Under the pieces are notes generated by a model, which saw only the letters and a program-made list of their open reading frames with translations, had not been told where the DNA came from and made no database searches. From contig DAOSOK010000007.1 in NCBI GenBank assembly GCA_035373905.1, forward strand, positions 101,164 through 165,163: 64,000 bases of DNA, in the 5' to 3' direction. The position numbers and the translations under genes are program-made. Source of the stretch: Candidatus Ozemobacteraceae bacterium. Its GTDB lineage: Bacteria > Muiribacteriota > Ozemobacteria > Ozemobacterales > Ozemobacteraceae. Positions 17,630 to 25,786 of the stretch are shown piece after piece; positions within the stretch are counted from its first letter, which is position 1; every line of letters begins with the position of its first letter.

Positions 17630-18841
17630 ATGATTGACCTGAAAACGTTTCCGTTTTTCAGCACGCTTCCGCGCCACGAGGTCGAGAAGCTCAAGAACAC
17701 CTGCCGCATCCAGAAATACACCTCCGGAACGAAAATTCTCCTCGAAGGCGAGGAGGTCAAGGAGATCCTGCTCGTCGTCGAAGGCCAGGTTTCCGTCGTC
17801 AAGACCCACGAGGGCCGCAAGAAAACGCTTTTCACCCTCGATCCGGGAGACACCTACGGCGAAGTCGAAGTCCTGAACGGAACCCCGGCCCTCACCACGC
17901 TGATCGGGTATCAGGACTTCCAGATCCTGTTCATCCCCAAGATCGACGTTCTCCGCCTGATCGGCCTCAACGCCGGCTTCGCCCGGGAACTCCGCTACCA
18001 GTACACCCGACGCGCATCGATCCTGCTCGAGCAGGGCATGAGCAAGGCGCCTCTCGGGCAGGTGATCACGTTCTACAACGCCAAAGGCGGCGCCGGCAAA
18101 TCTGTCCTGTCGGCGAACACGGGAGTCCTGCTCGCGAAAAAGTGGCGAAAACGCGTCGTCCTGCTCGATCTCAACCTGGCTTTCGGCGACCAGGCGATCC
18201 TCCTCAGCCTGCCGAACGACAGGAACATTTACGAGCTACTCACACAGGGCGGCCCGCTCAGACCCGAGAAGATCGAAAGCCAGCTGACCGTCCACAAATC
18301 CGGCTTGAAAGTCCTGCTCCCGCCGCCGCTCCCGGAATACGCCGAGAAGATCCGCATCGAATTTATAGAGCAGATTATTGAATCGCTCCGGACGAACTAC
18401 GACTACATCATCATCGACACGCATAACCAGTTGTCGGAACTCGAACTCCGGCTCCTCGAAATCAGCGACCTGATCCTGCTGATCATGACGATGGAGCTCA
18501 CCTTCGTGAAGAACACGAAACTGCTCCTCGAGCTGTTCCAGCGGATGAAAATCCCGCGCGAGAAGGTGAAGGTGGTTCTCAACCGAGCCTTCAAGACGCT
18601 CGGTCTCGAGCCCTCCAGGGTCGAAAATTCGCTCCGCTATGCCATCAGCTACTTCATCCCGAGCGAGGGCGACATCGTCATCCCCTCGATCAACAAGGGG
18701 TCGCCGTTCGTGCTCGACACGCCCGAAAACTCGCCCCTCAAGCTGTCGGTCGAGAAGCTGTGCCAGTGCCTCGTCGGCGAGGAACCCGACAAGGGCACCT
18801 GGAACATGTTCTCGATGATCAAGGACGTCTTCGGCCTGTAA
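17630..18841 (+). CDS. CNB-domain fused to CpaE/MinD-like ATPase
   Basis: 403 residues. An N-terminal cyclic-nucleotide-binding domain (about 1-125; TSGTKILLEGEEVKEILLVV, GDTYGEVEVLNGTPA) is joined to a SIMIBI ATPase of the CpaE/ParA/MinD group. The deviant Walker A is intact (NAKGGAGKS, about 151-159), with VVLLDLNLAFGDQAI after it. CpaE-like proteins position pili or other polar machines. There is no HTH, so nucleotide binding probably tunes the ATPase directly. It is transcribed divergently from the SH3b hydrolase and converges on the PP2C/kinase block, which contains a second CpaE-like protein with an FHA domain. Confidence 0.88.
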   Translation: MIDLKTFPFFSTLPRHEVEKLKNTCRIQKYTSGTKILLEGEEVKEILLVVEGQVSVVKTHEGRKKTLFTLDPGDTYGEVEVLNGTPALTTLIGYQDFQILFIPKIDVLRLIGLNAGFARELRYQYTRRASILLEQGMSKAPLGQVITFYNAKGGAGKSVLSANTGVLLAKKWRKRVVLLDLNLAFGDQAILLSLPNDRNIYELLTQGGPLRPEKIESQLTVHKSGLKVLLPPPLPEYAEKIRIEFIEQIIESLRTNYDYIIIDTHNQLSELELRLLEISDLILLIMTMELTFVKNTKLLLELFQRMKIPREKVKVVLNRAFKTLGLEPSRVENSLRYAISYFIPSEGDIVIPSINKGSPFVLDTPENSPLKLSVEKLCQCLVGEEPDKGTWNMFSMIKDVFGL

Positions 18842-18861
18842 CGTTTTCGGCCCGAAGGACA

Positions 18862-18896
18862 CCGGGCCCGTGATTCCGATGGAATCACGGGCCCGG
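18862..18896. terminator. Perfect 16-bp hairpin between convergent genes
   Basis: CCGGGCCCGTGATTCC (18862-18877), loop GAT, GGAATCACGGGCCCGG (18881-18896). No T-run follows on either strand, so this is a transcription barrier or attenuator rather than a textbook terminator. Confidence 0.6.
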
Positions 18897-18910
18897 CGTG
18901 TATCGAACCG

Positions 18911-19669
18911 TCACCAGCCGAGGAGTTTTTTGAAAAAGCTGGTTTTCTTGGACGTCACCTGAACGATGACGACCGACACGTTGTCCCTGCCGCCGTTTTT
19001 CAGGGCCTCTTCGACGAGCATGTTCGCCGTTGCGTCGGGTTCGAGGTTCTTCGAAAAAATCTCCTCGATCTTGTCGTCCTTCACTTCCTCGGTAAGGCCG
19101 TCGCTGCACAGCAGAAACACGTCGCCGTTCCATACCGGTCCGGATGTGATGTCGACCTCGAGCTTCGACGAGCAGCCGATATAGCGGGTGATCTGGTTGC
19201 GGTAGGGGTGGCCCTTCTTTTCCTCTTCGTTGATCAGGCCGCGAATGAACAACTCCTCGACGTAGGAGTGGTCGCGGGTGACCTGTTTGAGCTGGCCTTT
19301 CCGAAAGAGGTAGATCCGGCTGTCGCCGACATGGGCGACGAAGAAGTTCTGATCGCGGAGCATGAGAAGAACGCAGGTGCAGCCCATCCCCTGCTGGTCG
19401 GTGTTGCCCGAGGCGGTCGCGCGCACCTTCTCGTTCGCGGCGAGGAACGCCTCGCGGATCAGAGCCTCGACGTTGTCGCCGACCTCCTGCTGGATGAGTT
19501 TCGAGGAGATCACGTCCCTGGTGATATTCGACGCGACTTCACCGGCTTTGTGGCCTCCCATGCCGTCGGCAACGAGAAAAACTCCGTCTTTATCGGTTGT
19601 AAGGAAGGCGTCCTCGTTGTTCGAGCGGACCTTCCCGATATCGGATTTACCGAAAACCTTGTATTCCAC
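18911..19669 (-). CDS. PP2C-family protein phosphatase
   Basis: 252 residues. PPM/PP2C metal-dependent Ser/Thr phosphatase: RSNNEDAF near residue 16, LVADGMGGHKAGEVAS, VAHVGDSRIYLF, LLCSDGLTEEVKDD and GRDNVSVVIV. It removes phosphate from targets of the kinase encoded just upstream, 17 bases away. Soluble, no membrane helix. Together with the kinase and the FHA protein it makes a full write/erase/read set for phosphothreonine signalling. Confidence 0.93.
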   Translation of the reverse strand: MEYKVFGKSDIGKVRSNNEDAFLTTDKDGVFLVADGMGGHKAGEVASNITRDVISSKLIQQEVGDNVEALIREAFLAANEKVRATASGNTDQQGMGCTCVLLMLRDQNFFVAHVGDSRIYLFRKGQLKQVTRDHSYVEELFIRGLINEEEKKGHPYRNQITRYIGCSSKLEVDITSGPVWNGDVFLLCSDGLTEEVKDDKIEEIFSKNLEPDATANMLVEEALKNGGRDNVSVVIVQVTSKKTSFFKKLLGW

Positions 19670-19686
19670 GTTCCTCCCCTCCCCTG

Positions 19687-21468
19687 TTACAGCTGTTTTA
19701 CGATCTGGAGGATTGCCGTCTGATCGGGATCAAGAAACAGGGAAAGGTCGTAATACTGCTTCGCCTTTTCCCTGTTGTTTTCCTTGCGGAAATAGTCTCC
19801 GAGCGAGTTCAGCATCAGGATATCATTCTGGTCGATATACCAGGCCTTCGTGAGCGTGTCCAGCGACTCCTTCATGTTGCCGCGGGCCATCTGGATACGG
19901 CCGAGCATCGTCGTGAAGAGGATGTTGCCTGCGTTCTGGGCGGAGCGAACCTGGTAATACTGCTCGGCATGCGCCAGGTAGCCCTTTTCCGCCGCATAGC
20001 GTTCCCAGGCGAGATGGACATCCGGTTCCTGCTTCCACTGGTCGAGGAACCGGTCGATGTCCTGAAGGGCGTCCTGCTGCTGGGCAACCTGCTTGGCTTT
20101 TTTCGGATCAACGGAACCTGCGGCCGGGAGATCGTCGAAGACGGCAGCGGCCTTCTTGTCGAGATCCGCGACGATTTTCCGGAGTTGGCGGCTGATCCTG
20201 AGGGTCGCGCGCGCCTGGAGATCGGCCCTGACGGACTGCGAATGGTATCCCGGGAGATCGTAACCGATCTTGTAGGTGCCTGGAGCGAGCGTCAGAGAAA
20301 ACGGACTCGAGCCGATCTGTTTTCCATCGACCAGGACCGTAGCGCCCGGCGGAACGGACTCGACGACGAGAATGCCCTGGGTATACACCATGTAGCCCTT
20401 GAGCACGCCGAGGAAGGAGATCGTGAAGAGGACGACGAGTCCGACCATGAACATCGTGTTGCGGACCGGTTGCGAGGCAAGGGCCTGCGTCACCTTCGTC
20501 GTCCGTTTCGAGACGGAATCGGCGATATCGGACTCGGTCTTTTCCTTCAGGCCGTCTTCGGGCATCTCCGACGGCATGGTGGAAAGATCGACGCTCTCGA
20601 CGTCGGCGGTAACGGGCTCTTCCGGTTCGTCCATCCGCTTGAGGGCTTCGATCATCTCTTCGCAGGTCTGGAAGCGGTCTTCCCGCTTCTTTTCCATAGC
20701 TTTAAGAATAATACTGTTCAGGCGCGGCGGGCAGGCCGGATTCACTTCGATCGGCGGCTTCGGTGGTTCCTGGATGTGCATCAGGGCGACGGAATTCGGG
20801 TTGTCGGAAACGAACGGCAGGGTTCCGACGACCATTTCATAGAGGGTGACGCCGATCGAGTAGATGTCCGACCGATGATCCATGTCGCGCTTGCCGAGGG
20901 CCTGCTCGGGGGACATGTAATCGGTCGAGCCGAGCGTGAGACCGCTCCCCGTCTTGCTGGTGTTCAGTTTCGCCTTGGCGATGCCGAAGTCCGTGAGTTT
21001 GCCCCTGCCGTCGGAGGTCAGAAGGATGTTGCTGGGCTTGATGTCGCGATGGATGACGCCCTTGGCATGGCAATGCGACAAGGCTTTCAGGGCGGTGGAA
21101 ATAACATCGACGATGAATTCGAGCGTGAAGCCCTCATCAGAGTGAATCTTCGCCTCGAGGGATTTCCCGTCGATGTATTCCATGATGAAGTAGGGCGGAA
21201 GCCCCTCGCGCTCGCAGATCTCCTTGCTCGCGATATCGATGATCTCGACGATATTCGGGCTTTCCTTGAGCCGCTCCATGGTTCGGGCTTCGTCGAAGAA
21301 GCGGCTGACGACGTCGGGCTCGTTGATCCATTCCTCGAGAAGGAATTTGACGGCCGCCTTTTTTTCGAGCACCGTGTGCTGGGCGAGATACACGGTGGCA
21401 AATCCCCCGTCGCCCAGTTTCTGGACGATGGTGTAATTGCCGGCCCGCTTGCCGTTATAGTCTGCCAC
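19687..21468 (-). CDS. Ser/Thr protein kinase with PEGA and TPR-like outer domain
   Basis: 593 residues. Hanks-type kinase at about 10-280: glycine loop LGDGGFATVY, VAIK-type lysine in KAAVKFLL, catalytic loop HRDIKPSN, DFGIAKAK and activation/P+1 region GSTDYMSPEQ. A membrane helix at about 340-360 (MFMVGLVVLFTISFLGVL) leads to a PEGA domain (VESVPPGATVLVDGKQIG; YDLPGYHSQSV). A helical TPR-like tail follows. The outer part probably senses the cell wall or partner proteins. It sits between the FHA-CpaE and PP2C genes, all transcribed from the promoter at 22691-22719. Confidence 0.93.
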   Translation of the reverse strand: MADYNGKRAGNYTIVQKLGDGGFATVYLAQHTVLEKKAAVKFLLEEWINEPDVVSRFFDEARTMERLKESPNIVEIIDIASKEICEREGLPPYFIMEYIDGKSLEAKIHSDEGFTLEFIVDVISTALKALSHCHAKGVIHRDIKPSNILLTSDGRGKLTDFGIAKAKLNTSKTGSGLTLGSTDYMSPEQALGKRDMDHRSDIYSIGVTLYEMVVGTLPFVSDNPNSVALMHIQEPPKPPIEVNPACPPRLNSIILKAMEKKREDRFQTCEEMIEALKRMDEPEEPVTADVESVDLSTMPSEMPEDGLKEKTESDIADSVSKRTTKVTQALASQPVRNTMFMVGLVVLFTISFLGVLKGYMVYTQGILVVESVPPGATVLVDGKQIGSSPFSLTLAPGTYKIGYDLPGYHSQSVRADLQARATLRISRQLRKIVADLDKKAAAVFDDLPAAGSVDPKKAKQVAQQQDALQDIDRFLDQWKQEPDVHLAWERYAAEKGYLAHAEQYYQVRSAQNAGNILFTTMLGRIQMARGNMKESLDTLTKAWYIDQNDILMLNSLGDYFRKENNREKAKQYYDLSLFLDPDQTAILQIVKQL

Positions 21469-21478
21469 GGAGCGTCAG

Positions 21479-22654
21479 TTAAAACCCGAGAACGGCGCGA
21501 AGTTTGCTGAAAATTCCGCCTTCCTCGGCGATCTTTTCTTCGCCGCAGAGAGTCCGCTGGATGTTCAGGATCCCCTGGGAAAGGGGGGAGGAGCTCCGTT
21601 CCTTCACGTAGAGTTGACCGCCGTGCGAGGTGAGAACTGCGTCTTCCGGGGAGAACGGCAGAGAAATGAAGTCGCGGCGGACGATCGTCTTGATCTCCTC
21701 GGAAGAAAGGGTGCCGGGGCGTCCCAGCCGGTTGATGAGCACCTTCACCTTCGTCTCGGGATACTTGAGCTGGTTCATGATGTCGAGAATCTTCTTGAGC
21801 GCCAGCATCTGGCCGATTTCCGGCTGAGCGACGACGAAGATCTGGGTCGAGAGTTCCCAGGTGGTGAGCGAGACGTCGTCGATCTCGTTCTTGGAGTCGA
21901 CGAACACGAAGTCGTGGTTGGCTTCGAGGCTCCAGAGAATCTTCTTCACGTGGTCGGCCTTCACGAGCTCCGCGTATTCCGTCTTGACGGGGGCGGTCAG
22001 ATAATCGAATCCGGGGCCCTGGCGGAGGAATTTACCGATCTTTTCCCCCGTGATTTCGGGTTCCTGGATCAGTTCGTGAATCCCGAGGCCGGGCTTTCCG
22101 CCGAGATACGTCAGGACGTCGCCGAAGCGGAGGTTGAAATCGGCCACGGCGACTTTTTTCTTCGTCTGCGAAGCCATCGCATACGCCAGGTTGGACACGA
22201 TGCTTGTCAGGCCGGCTCCGCCCTTCGGACTGTAGAACGTGATGGTCTGGGCGCCGCTTCGGTTCAGGGGCTTGAGGGTCTCCCACAGGTCCGCGCGGGC
22301 GGAGTCGATGAATATGAATTCATATATATCGAACTTCACGACGTCCTTGTGGTTCAGTTGGACCGGCGTGTTCGGGGTCATCTGCTTGTTGTTCAGATAC
22401 GTGCCGTTCGAACTGTCGTTGTCGACGATGAAAAAGGCGCCGTCCTTGTAGCAGATCGTGGCGTGCAGGCGAGACACCATGTCGCTGGGGATCTGAATGG
22501 AGCGCCCCTCTTCGCGGCCGATCGTCAGGTCTTCCGGCGACAGTTCATACGGCTTGCCGAGGAACGGCGGGGTGTTCCCGACGAGATACTTCTTCTTTTC
22601 CTCATCAGGCACGACGATTTTCCGGAATACGGTTTTCTTCGATTCATCGGCCAT
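21479..22654 (-). CDS. FHA-domain fused to CpaE-like ATPase with degenerate P-loop
   Basis: 391 residues. The FHA domain (about 25-112) has the phosphothreonine-binding marks IGRE, SRLHA and NDSSNGTYLNN. It is followed by a CpaE/MinD-like domain. Here the deviant Walker A reads SPKGGAGLTS: Leu149 replaces the lysine that contacts ATP phosphates, while the signature first lysine (Lys144) stays. VAVADFNLRFGDVLTYLG and FVFVDSKNEID follow. ATP hydrolysis may therefore be lost, leaving a phospho-reader. First gene of the kinase/phosphatase operon, 11 bases before the kinase gene. It likely binds the phosphorylated kinase or a shared target. Confidence 0.9.
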   Translation of the reverse strand: MADESKKTVFRKIVVPDEEKKKYLVGNTPPFLGKPYELSPEDLTIGREEGRSIQIPSDMVSRLHATICYKDGAFFIVDNDSSNGTYLNNKQMTPNTPVQLNHKDVVKFDIYEFIFIDSARADLWETLKPLNRSGAQTITFYSPKGGAGLTSIVSNLAYAMASQTKKKVAVADFNLRFGDVLTYLGGKPGLGIHELIQEPEITGEKIGKFLRQGPGFDYLTAPVKTEYAELVKADHVKKILWSLEANHDFVFVDSKNEIDDVSLTTWELSTQIFVVAQPEIGQMLALKKILDIMNQLKYPETKVKVLINRLGRPGTLSSEEIKTIVRRDFISLPFSPEDAVLTSHGGQLYVKERSSSPLSQGILNIQRTLCGEEKIAEEGGIFSKLRAVLGF

Positions 22655-22690
22655 CTGGCATCCCCCTCAATTTGAAAAAAGTGTGGGGGG

Positions 22691-22719
22691 AGTATAGCAC
22701 AGGGGGTGTCGCCCTTCAA
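22691..22719 (-). promoter_or_regulatory. Sigma70-type promoter for FHA-kinase-phosphatase operon
   Basis: Read on the minus strand: TTGAAG (22719-22714), 17-base spacer, TATACT (22696-22691). The start codon of the FHA protein is 37 bases further on. Confidence 0.7.
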
Positions 22720-22972
22720 CATACTCATCGCAACCCCGCGCAACGAAGCCTCTGATACACATCGCCGCACGTCCTGAGCCGGCGATGTAAAGAGAAATGC
22801 AGAATGAGCCGCGCCAGAGATTTCAGGGATACCGCGGACGAATCCGAAATCCGCCCCACCGCTTCGTTTCCCTGGAAGGGGCGCTTCGCGGAACGCCCAT
22901 GGCGATCGTGGCGGGAAACGTGCAAATGTGCATCGCGTGGCGTCCGGGATGAACATCGTGACGACGCTCGGA
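22720..22972. other. Divergent intergenic spacer
   Basis: About 250 bases between two divergent promoters. I see no gene, repeat or stable hairpin in it. Confidence 0.6.
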
Positions 22973-23001
22973 TTGACACGCCTTTCCCGGACTGTTAGGA
23001 T
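22973..23001 (+). promoter_or_regulatory. Sigma70-type promoter before lipoprotein gene
   Basis: TTGACA (22973-22978), 17-base spacer, TAGGAT (22996-23001). The likely GTG start at 23016 would leave a leader of only about 8 bases. Confidence 0.65.
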
Positions 23002-23015
23002 GGGCGGTCATTTCC

Positions 23016-23645
23016 GTGGATACACACCTGTATCAGCGACAAGCGAAACACAGCATTTCCGGGGCGCGATCCGCCCCGGGGTTTTTTGCGCCCATTCTTG
23101 CCGCCCTGGTGTTCCTTACGGGGTGCTGGACGGCCGAAACGCCGACGGTTCCCGCGCCGAAACATTCAGCGGAACGCCATTCAGCCGTCGCGTCGGCGCC
23201 GACAACGATTGCCAGCGGGAGCGTTTTCGAGCAGTTCCAGTTCAAAGAAGTCCATACCGACTTCCAGCGCTCGTACCTTCAGCTGATCCAGAACATCAAC
23301 GGCTTCAACTCGCCGCAGGTCGACATCAGGGATCAGAAACTCCTGTTCTCGGAATACGGCCGCGCCCAGAGAAAATATAAGGACGTTCTGAAGAAAATCG
23401 CGGCCTACTCGGCAGATCAGAAACTTCGCTGCTTTTCGATCATGAAGTCGCTGATCCTTGCCGTCCTGTATTACGACAAGAAGACGAACAAGAAGATGTT
23501 CAAATACGATCCCGAGAAACTGCTCTCAGAAAAAATACTGACAAGTATTCCAAAATGTCCCGACGGGGGCGAATACTCGATTATCTACAAGGATGGCCGC
23601 CGGCTGTTCCGGTGCTCGGTTCACGGCGTGCTCAGGCAGAACTGA
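23016..23645 (+). CDS. Lipoprotein with pilin-like Cys-rich tail
   Basis: 209 residues from GTG 23016. The lipobox FLTGC puts the anchoring Cys at residue 37. A Pro/Ala/Ser linker leads to a helical middle domain (QRSYLQLIQNINGF; AQRKYKDVLKKIAAY). The end, PKCPDGGEYSII…RLFRCSVHG, has the CPDGG…CSxHG pattern found at the C-terminus of many pseudopilin-like and prepilin-associated proteins. No known enzyme motif. The promoter is so close that the mRNA would be almost leaderless, or the true start is later. Function unknown; an envelope role is likely. Confidence 0.75.
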   Translation: MDTHLYQRQAKHSISGARSAPGFFAPILAALVFLTGCWTAETPTVPAPKHSAERHSAVASAPTTIASGSVFEQFQFKEVHTDFQRSYLQLIQNINGFNSPQVDIRDQKLLFSEYGRAQRKYKDVLKKIAAYSADQKLRCFSIMKSLILAVLYYDKKTNKKMFKYDPEKLLSEKILTSIPKCPDGGEYSIIYKDGRRLFRCSVHGVLRQN

Positions 23646-23652
23646 GCCCACC

Positions 23653-23811
23653 TCAGGCGCCCTTGTTTTCAGGCCCCTGGTGCTCGCGGTGGCTGGGCGT
23701 ATTCGTGAACATCAACTCCAGCATCTCCATGATGGTACGGACGAACAGCACGCCGACTCCGACGGAAAAAAGCAGCGTGAGTGCGATCGCGAGAATGACT
23801 TCCTTCATCAT
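23653..23811 (-). CDS. 52-residue single-pass membrane protein
   Basis: Small gene read from ATGATG at 23811 with AGGAG 10 bases upstream. The product starts MMKEVILAIALTLLFSVGVG, one membrane helix of about 20 residues, then a charged tail (HREHQGPENKG). It lies downstream of htrA on the same strand, beyond a terminator hairpin. Codon choice is like that of the neighbours. Function unknown; its size and layout suit a small regulator of a membrane complex. Also possible is a chance frame, but the ribosome site and hydrophobic pattern argue against that. Confidence 0.6.
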   Translation of the reverse strand: MMKEVILAIALTLLFSVGVGVLFVRTIMEMLELMFTNTPSHREHQGPENKGA

Positions 23812-23909
23812 GGTGTTGCGGCTCCTGGTCTGCGGTGGTCATGAGCGTGGAATGATGGTGCCAGTATCGGCGGGAGCCTGAGTTTTTTTAACGGTCGTTT
23901 CGGAAAAAC

Positions 23910-23947
23910 GGCCGGCCGGTTCATCGCAGGAACCGGCCGGCCTTTTT
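23910..23947. terminator. Bidirectional intrinsic terminator
   Basis: GGCCGGCCGGTT (23910-23921) pairs with AACCGGCCGGCC (23931-23942), 9-base loop. TTTTT follows on both strands. Ends htrA transcription on the minus strand. Confidence 0.85.
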
Positions 23948-23995
23948 CCATCTGACGATGCGCCTATTGCATCTCCCGGAATGCAAGCCATCCGC

Positions 23996-24057
23996 TCGCT
24001 CTGAGCCTATCGACGGAGGATCGCCTCTCGTATTTGGACAGGCTCAGAACGACAGGG
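23996..24057. repeat. Dispersed palindromic repeat, copy 5 (diverged)
   Basis: CTCTGAGCCTATCGACGGAG, spacer, TTTGGACAGGCTCAGAA. Between htrA and its terminator. Confidence 0.65.
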
Positions 24058-24088
24058 AGATTCAACACTGGCTTTTGGCATGCGGAAA

Positions 24089-25618
24089 TCAATCTTTTTT
24101 CGGGGTTTCGGACGAAATCACCAGAAACAGCGGGGTGCCCTCCCGGATCACGACGAACACGGAGCTTTTCTTGGCGCCCGAGGGACTTTTCAGCGCAGAA
24201 ACGAGAGTCGCCTCGTCGGTAACGGCCTTGCCGTTGATCTGCGTGATAACGTCCCGGGGCCGTAATCCGGCTTCCGCCGCCGGGGAATTCTCTCCGACAT
24301 CCGTGACGACGAGGCCGGACTTTTTTTCGATCCGCATCGACTCGGCCAGCTCCGGCGTCAGCACCTTGAACGAGAAGCCGAGGCTCTTGTAGGGGCGTTC
24401 TTCCTCATCCTTTTTGCCCGAGCCTTTTTCCTGGTGCAGCAGATCTTCGGGATCACGCAGTCCGAAGGTGCGAGGCATGCGCTCGAGGACGATCGGAATC
24501 GTTTTCTTTTCGCCGTTCCGGAGAATGTCGAATGAAACCTTGTCGCCGACCTTCCGACTGAGAATGTACTTCTGAACGTCGCTGGTCGACCTGATCTCCT
24601 TCCCGTCGATCGAACGGATGATATCCATCTGCTGGAGGCCCGCTTTGGCGGACGGCGTGTCGGGATTAACCTCCATTACGACGGCGCCGTTCTTGTCGCC
24701 GAGCGAGAAATGCTCGGCCAGTTCGGGCGTCACGGCCTGCATCGTGATGCCGATGTACGGCCGTTCGACCGAACCTGTCTCGGAAATCTGCGTTGCAACG
24801 CGGCTCGCCATGTTCGAGGGGATCGCGAAGCCGATGCCCGAGCCGGGTGCGGCGAAGATCAGGGTGTTGATACCGATCACGCGGCCGTCGAGATCGACCA
24901 GAGGGCCGCCCGAGTTGCCGGGATTGATGCTCGCGTCGGTCTGGATGAAATCCTCGATGGCCGTTGCGCCTATTCCAGAGCGTCCGAGAGCGCTGACGAC
25001 GCCGACGGTCACGGACTGCTCGAGGCCGAGCGGACTGCCGATAGCCATGCACCACTGGCCGACCTCGATCTTGTCGGAATCTGCGAACGAGGCCGCCTGC
25101 AGCGGGAAGTCCACATTGACCTTGATGACAGCCAGATCGCTCTGAGGATCCTGGCCAACCATGGTGGCCGGTGCTTCTTTGCCGTCATGGAATTTGACGG
25201 TCATCTTCGTAGCACCCTTCACAACATGGTTGTTCGTCAGGATCGTTCCGTTCGCGTTGAAAATGACGCCCGATCCGGCAGCCTCGGACTTGAAAGGAGT
25301 GCGCGGGCCGAATTTTCTGCCGCGCGGCATGTTCCTGAAGAAGTCTTTGAACAGATCCTCGAACGGGGTTCCTCTGAATTGGTCTTCCTCGTCTTCCCCG
25401 AGAGATTGCCCCTCCTGTCCTCCTTCGGTGCGCTCGACGCGGATGTTGACGACGCTCGGCTTCAGGGTTTTGGCGACCGTGGTAAACGCCATCTGGAGTT
25501 CACGCGCGGCCTGGCCTGGTTCGGCGGAAGCCACGAGCGGAGTTCCGACGAGGCCGACGATCAGCAGCAGGCTGAAAACGACGGCCAGAACGTCACGAGA
25601 TCGATATGTACGATGCAT
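24089..25618 (-). CDS. degP: Do/HtrA-family periplasmic serine protease
   Basis: 509 residues. Start at 25618 with GAGGAGG 6 bases upstream; the frame is open further but without support. A signal peptide (VLAVVFSLLLIVGLVGTPLVASA) sends it to the periplasm. The S1C protease has the triad His131 (NNHVVKGA), Asp161 (SDLAVIKV) and Ser236 (NPGNSGGPL). Two PDZ domains follow (about 300-390 and 410-500). It degrades or refolds damaged envelope proteins. A sigma-E-like promoter lies upstream (25688-25715), fitting envelope-stress control. Symbol by family. Confidence 0.93.
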   Translation of the reverse strand: MHRTYRSRDVLAVVFSLLLIVGLVGTPLVASAEPGQAARELQMAFTTVAKTLKPSVVNIRVERTEGGQEGQSLGEDEEDQFRGTPFEDLFKDFFRNMPRGRKFGPRTPFKSEAAGSGVIFNANGTILTNNHVVKGATKMTVKFHDGKEAPATMVGQDPQSDLAVIKVNVDFPLQAASFADSDKIEVGQWCMAIGSPLGLEQSVTVGVVSALGRSGIGATAIEDFIQTDASINPGNSGGPLVDLDGRVIGINTLIFAAPGSGIGFAIPSNMASRVATQISETGSVERPYIGITMQAVTPELAEHFSLGDKNGAVVMEVNPDTPSAKAGLQQMDIIRSIDGKEIRSTSDVQKYILSRKVGDKVSFDILRNGEKKTIPIVLERMPRTFGLRDPEDLLHQEKGSGKKDEEERPYKSLGFSFKVLTPELAESMRIEKKSGLVVTDVGENSPAAEAGLRPRDVITQINGKAVTDEATLVSALKSPSGAKKSSVFVVIREGTPLFLVISSETPKKD

Positions 25619-25687
25619 GTCATGCCTCCTCGAGCCGGTAGTCCGGTGAATTCGCAGTTGCCCGGTGATTTCATTCGGGCACAGGGT

Positions 25688-25715
25688 ATTGACCGCAACC
25701 GGAAGCGAAAGTTCC
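25688..25715 (-). promoter_or_regulatory. Sigma-E-like (ECF) promoter of htrA
   Basis: On the minus strand: GGAACTT (25715-25709), 15-base spacer, GTCAAT (25693-25688). GGAACTT is the classic extracytoplasmic sigma -35; the -10 is less conserved. About 60 bases of leader. Confidence 0.5.
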
Positions 25716-25786
25716 AGAAATCGACATTGATTTTTCAAGGCGTGAATGATTGAATGACGGCTCAGAACTTTTCCAGGAGACACCTC

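Noticed and set aside
8500..24100. CRISPR array from the repeated palindromes
   Set aside because: The copies are scattered thousands of bases apart, not regularly spaced, and there are no cas genes.
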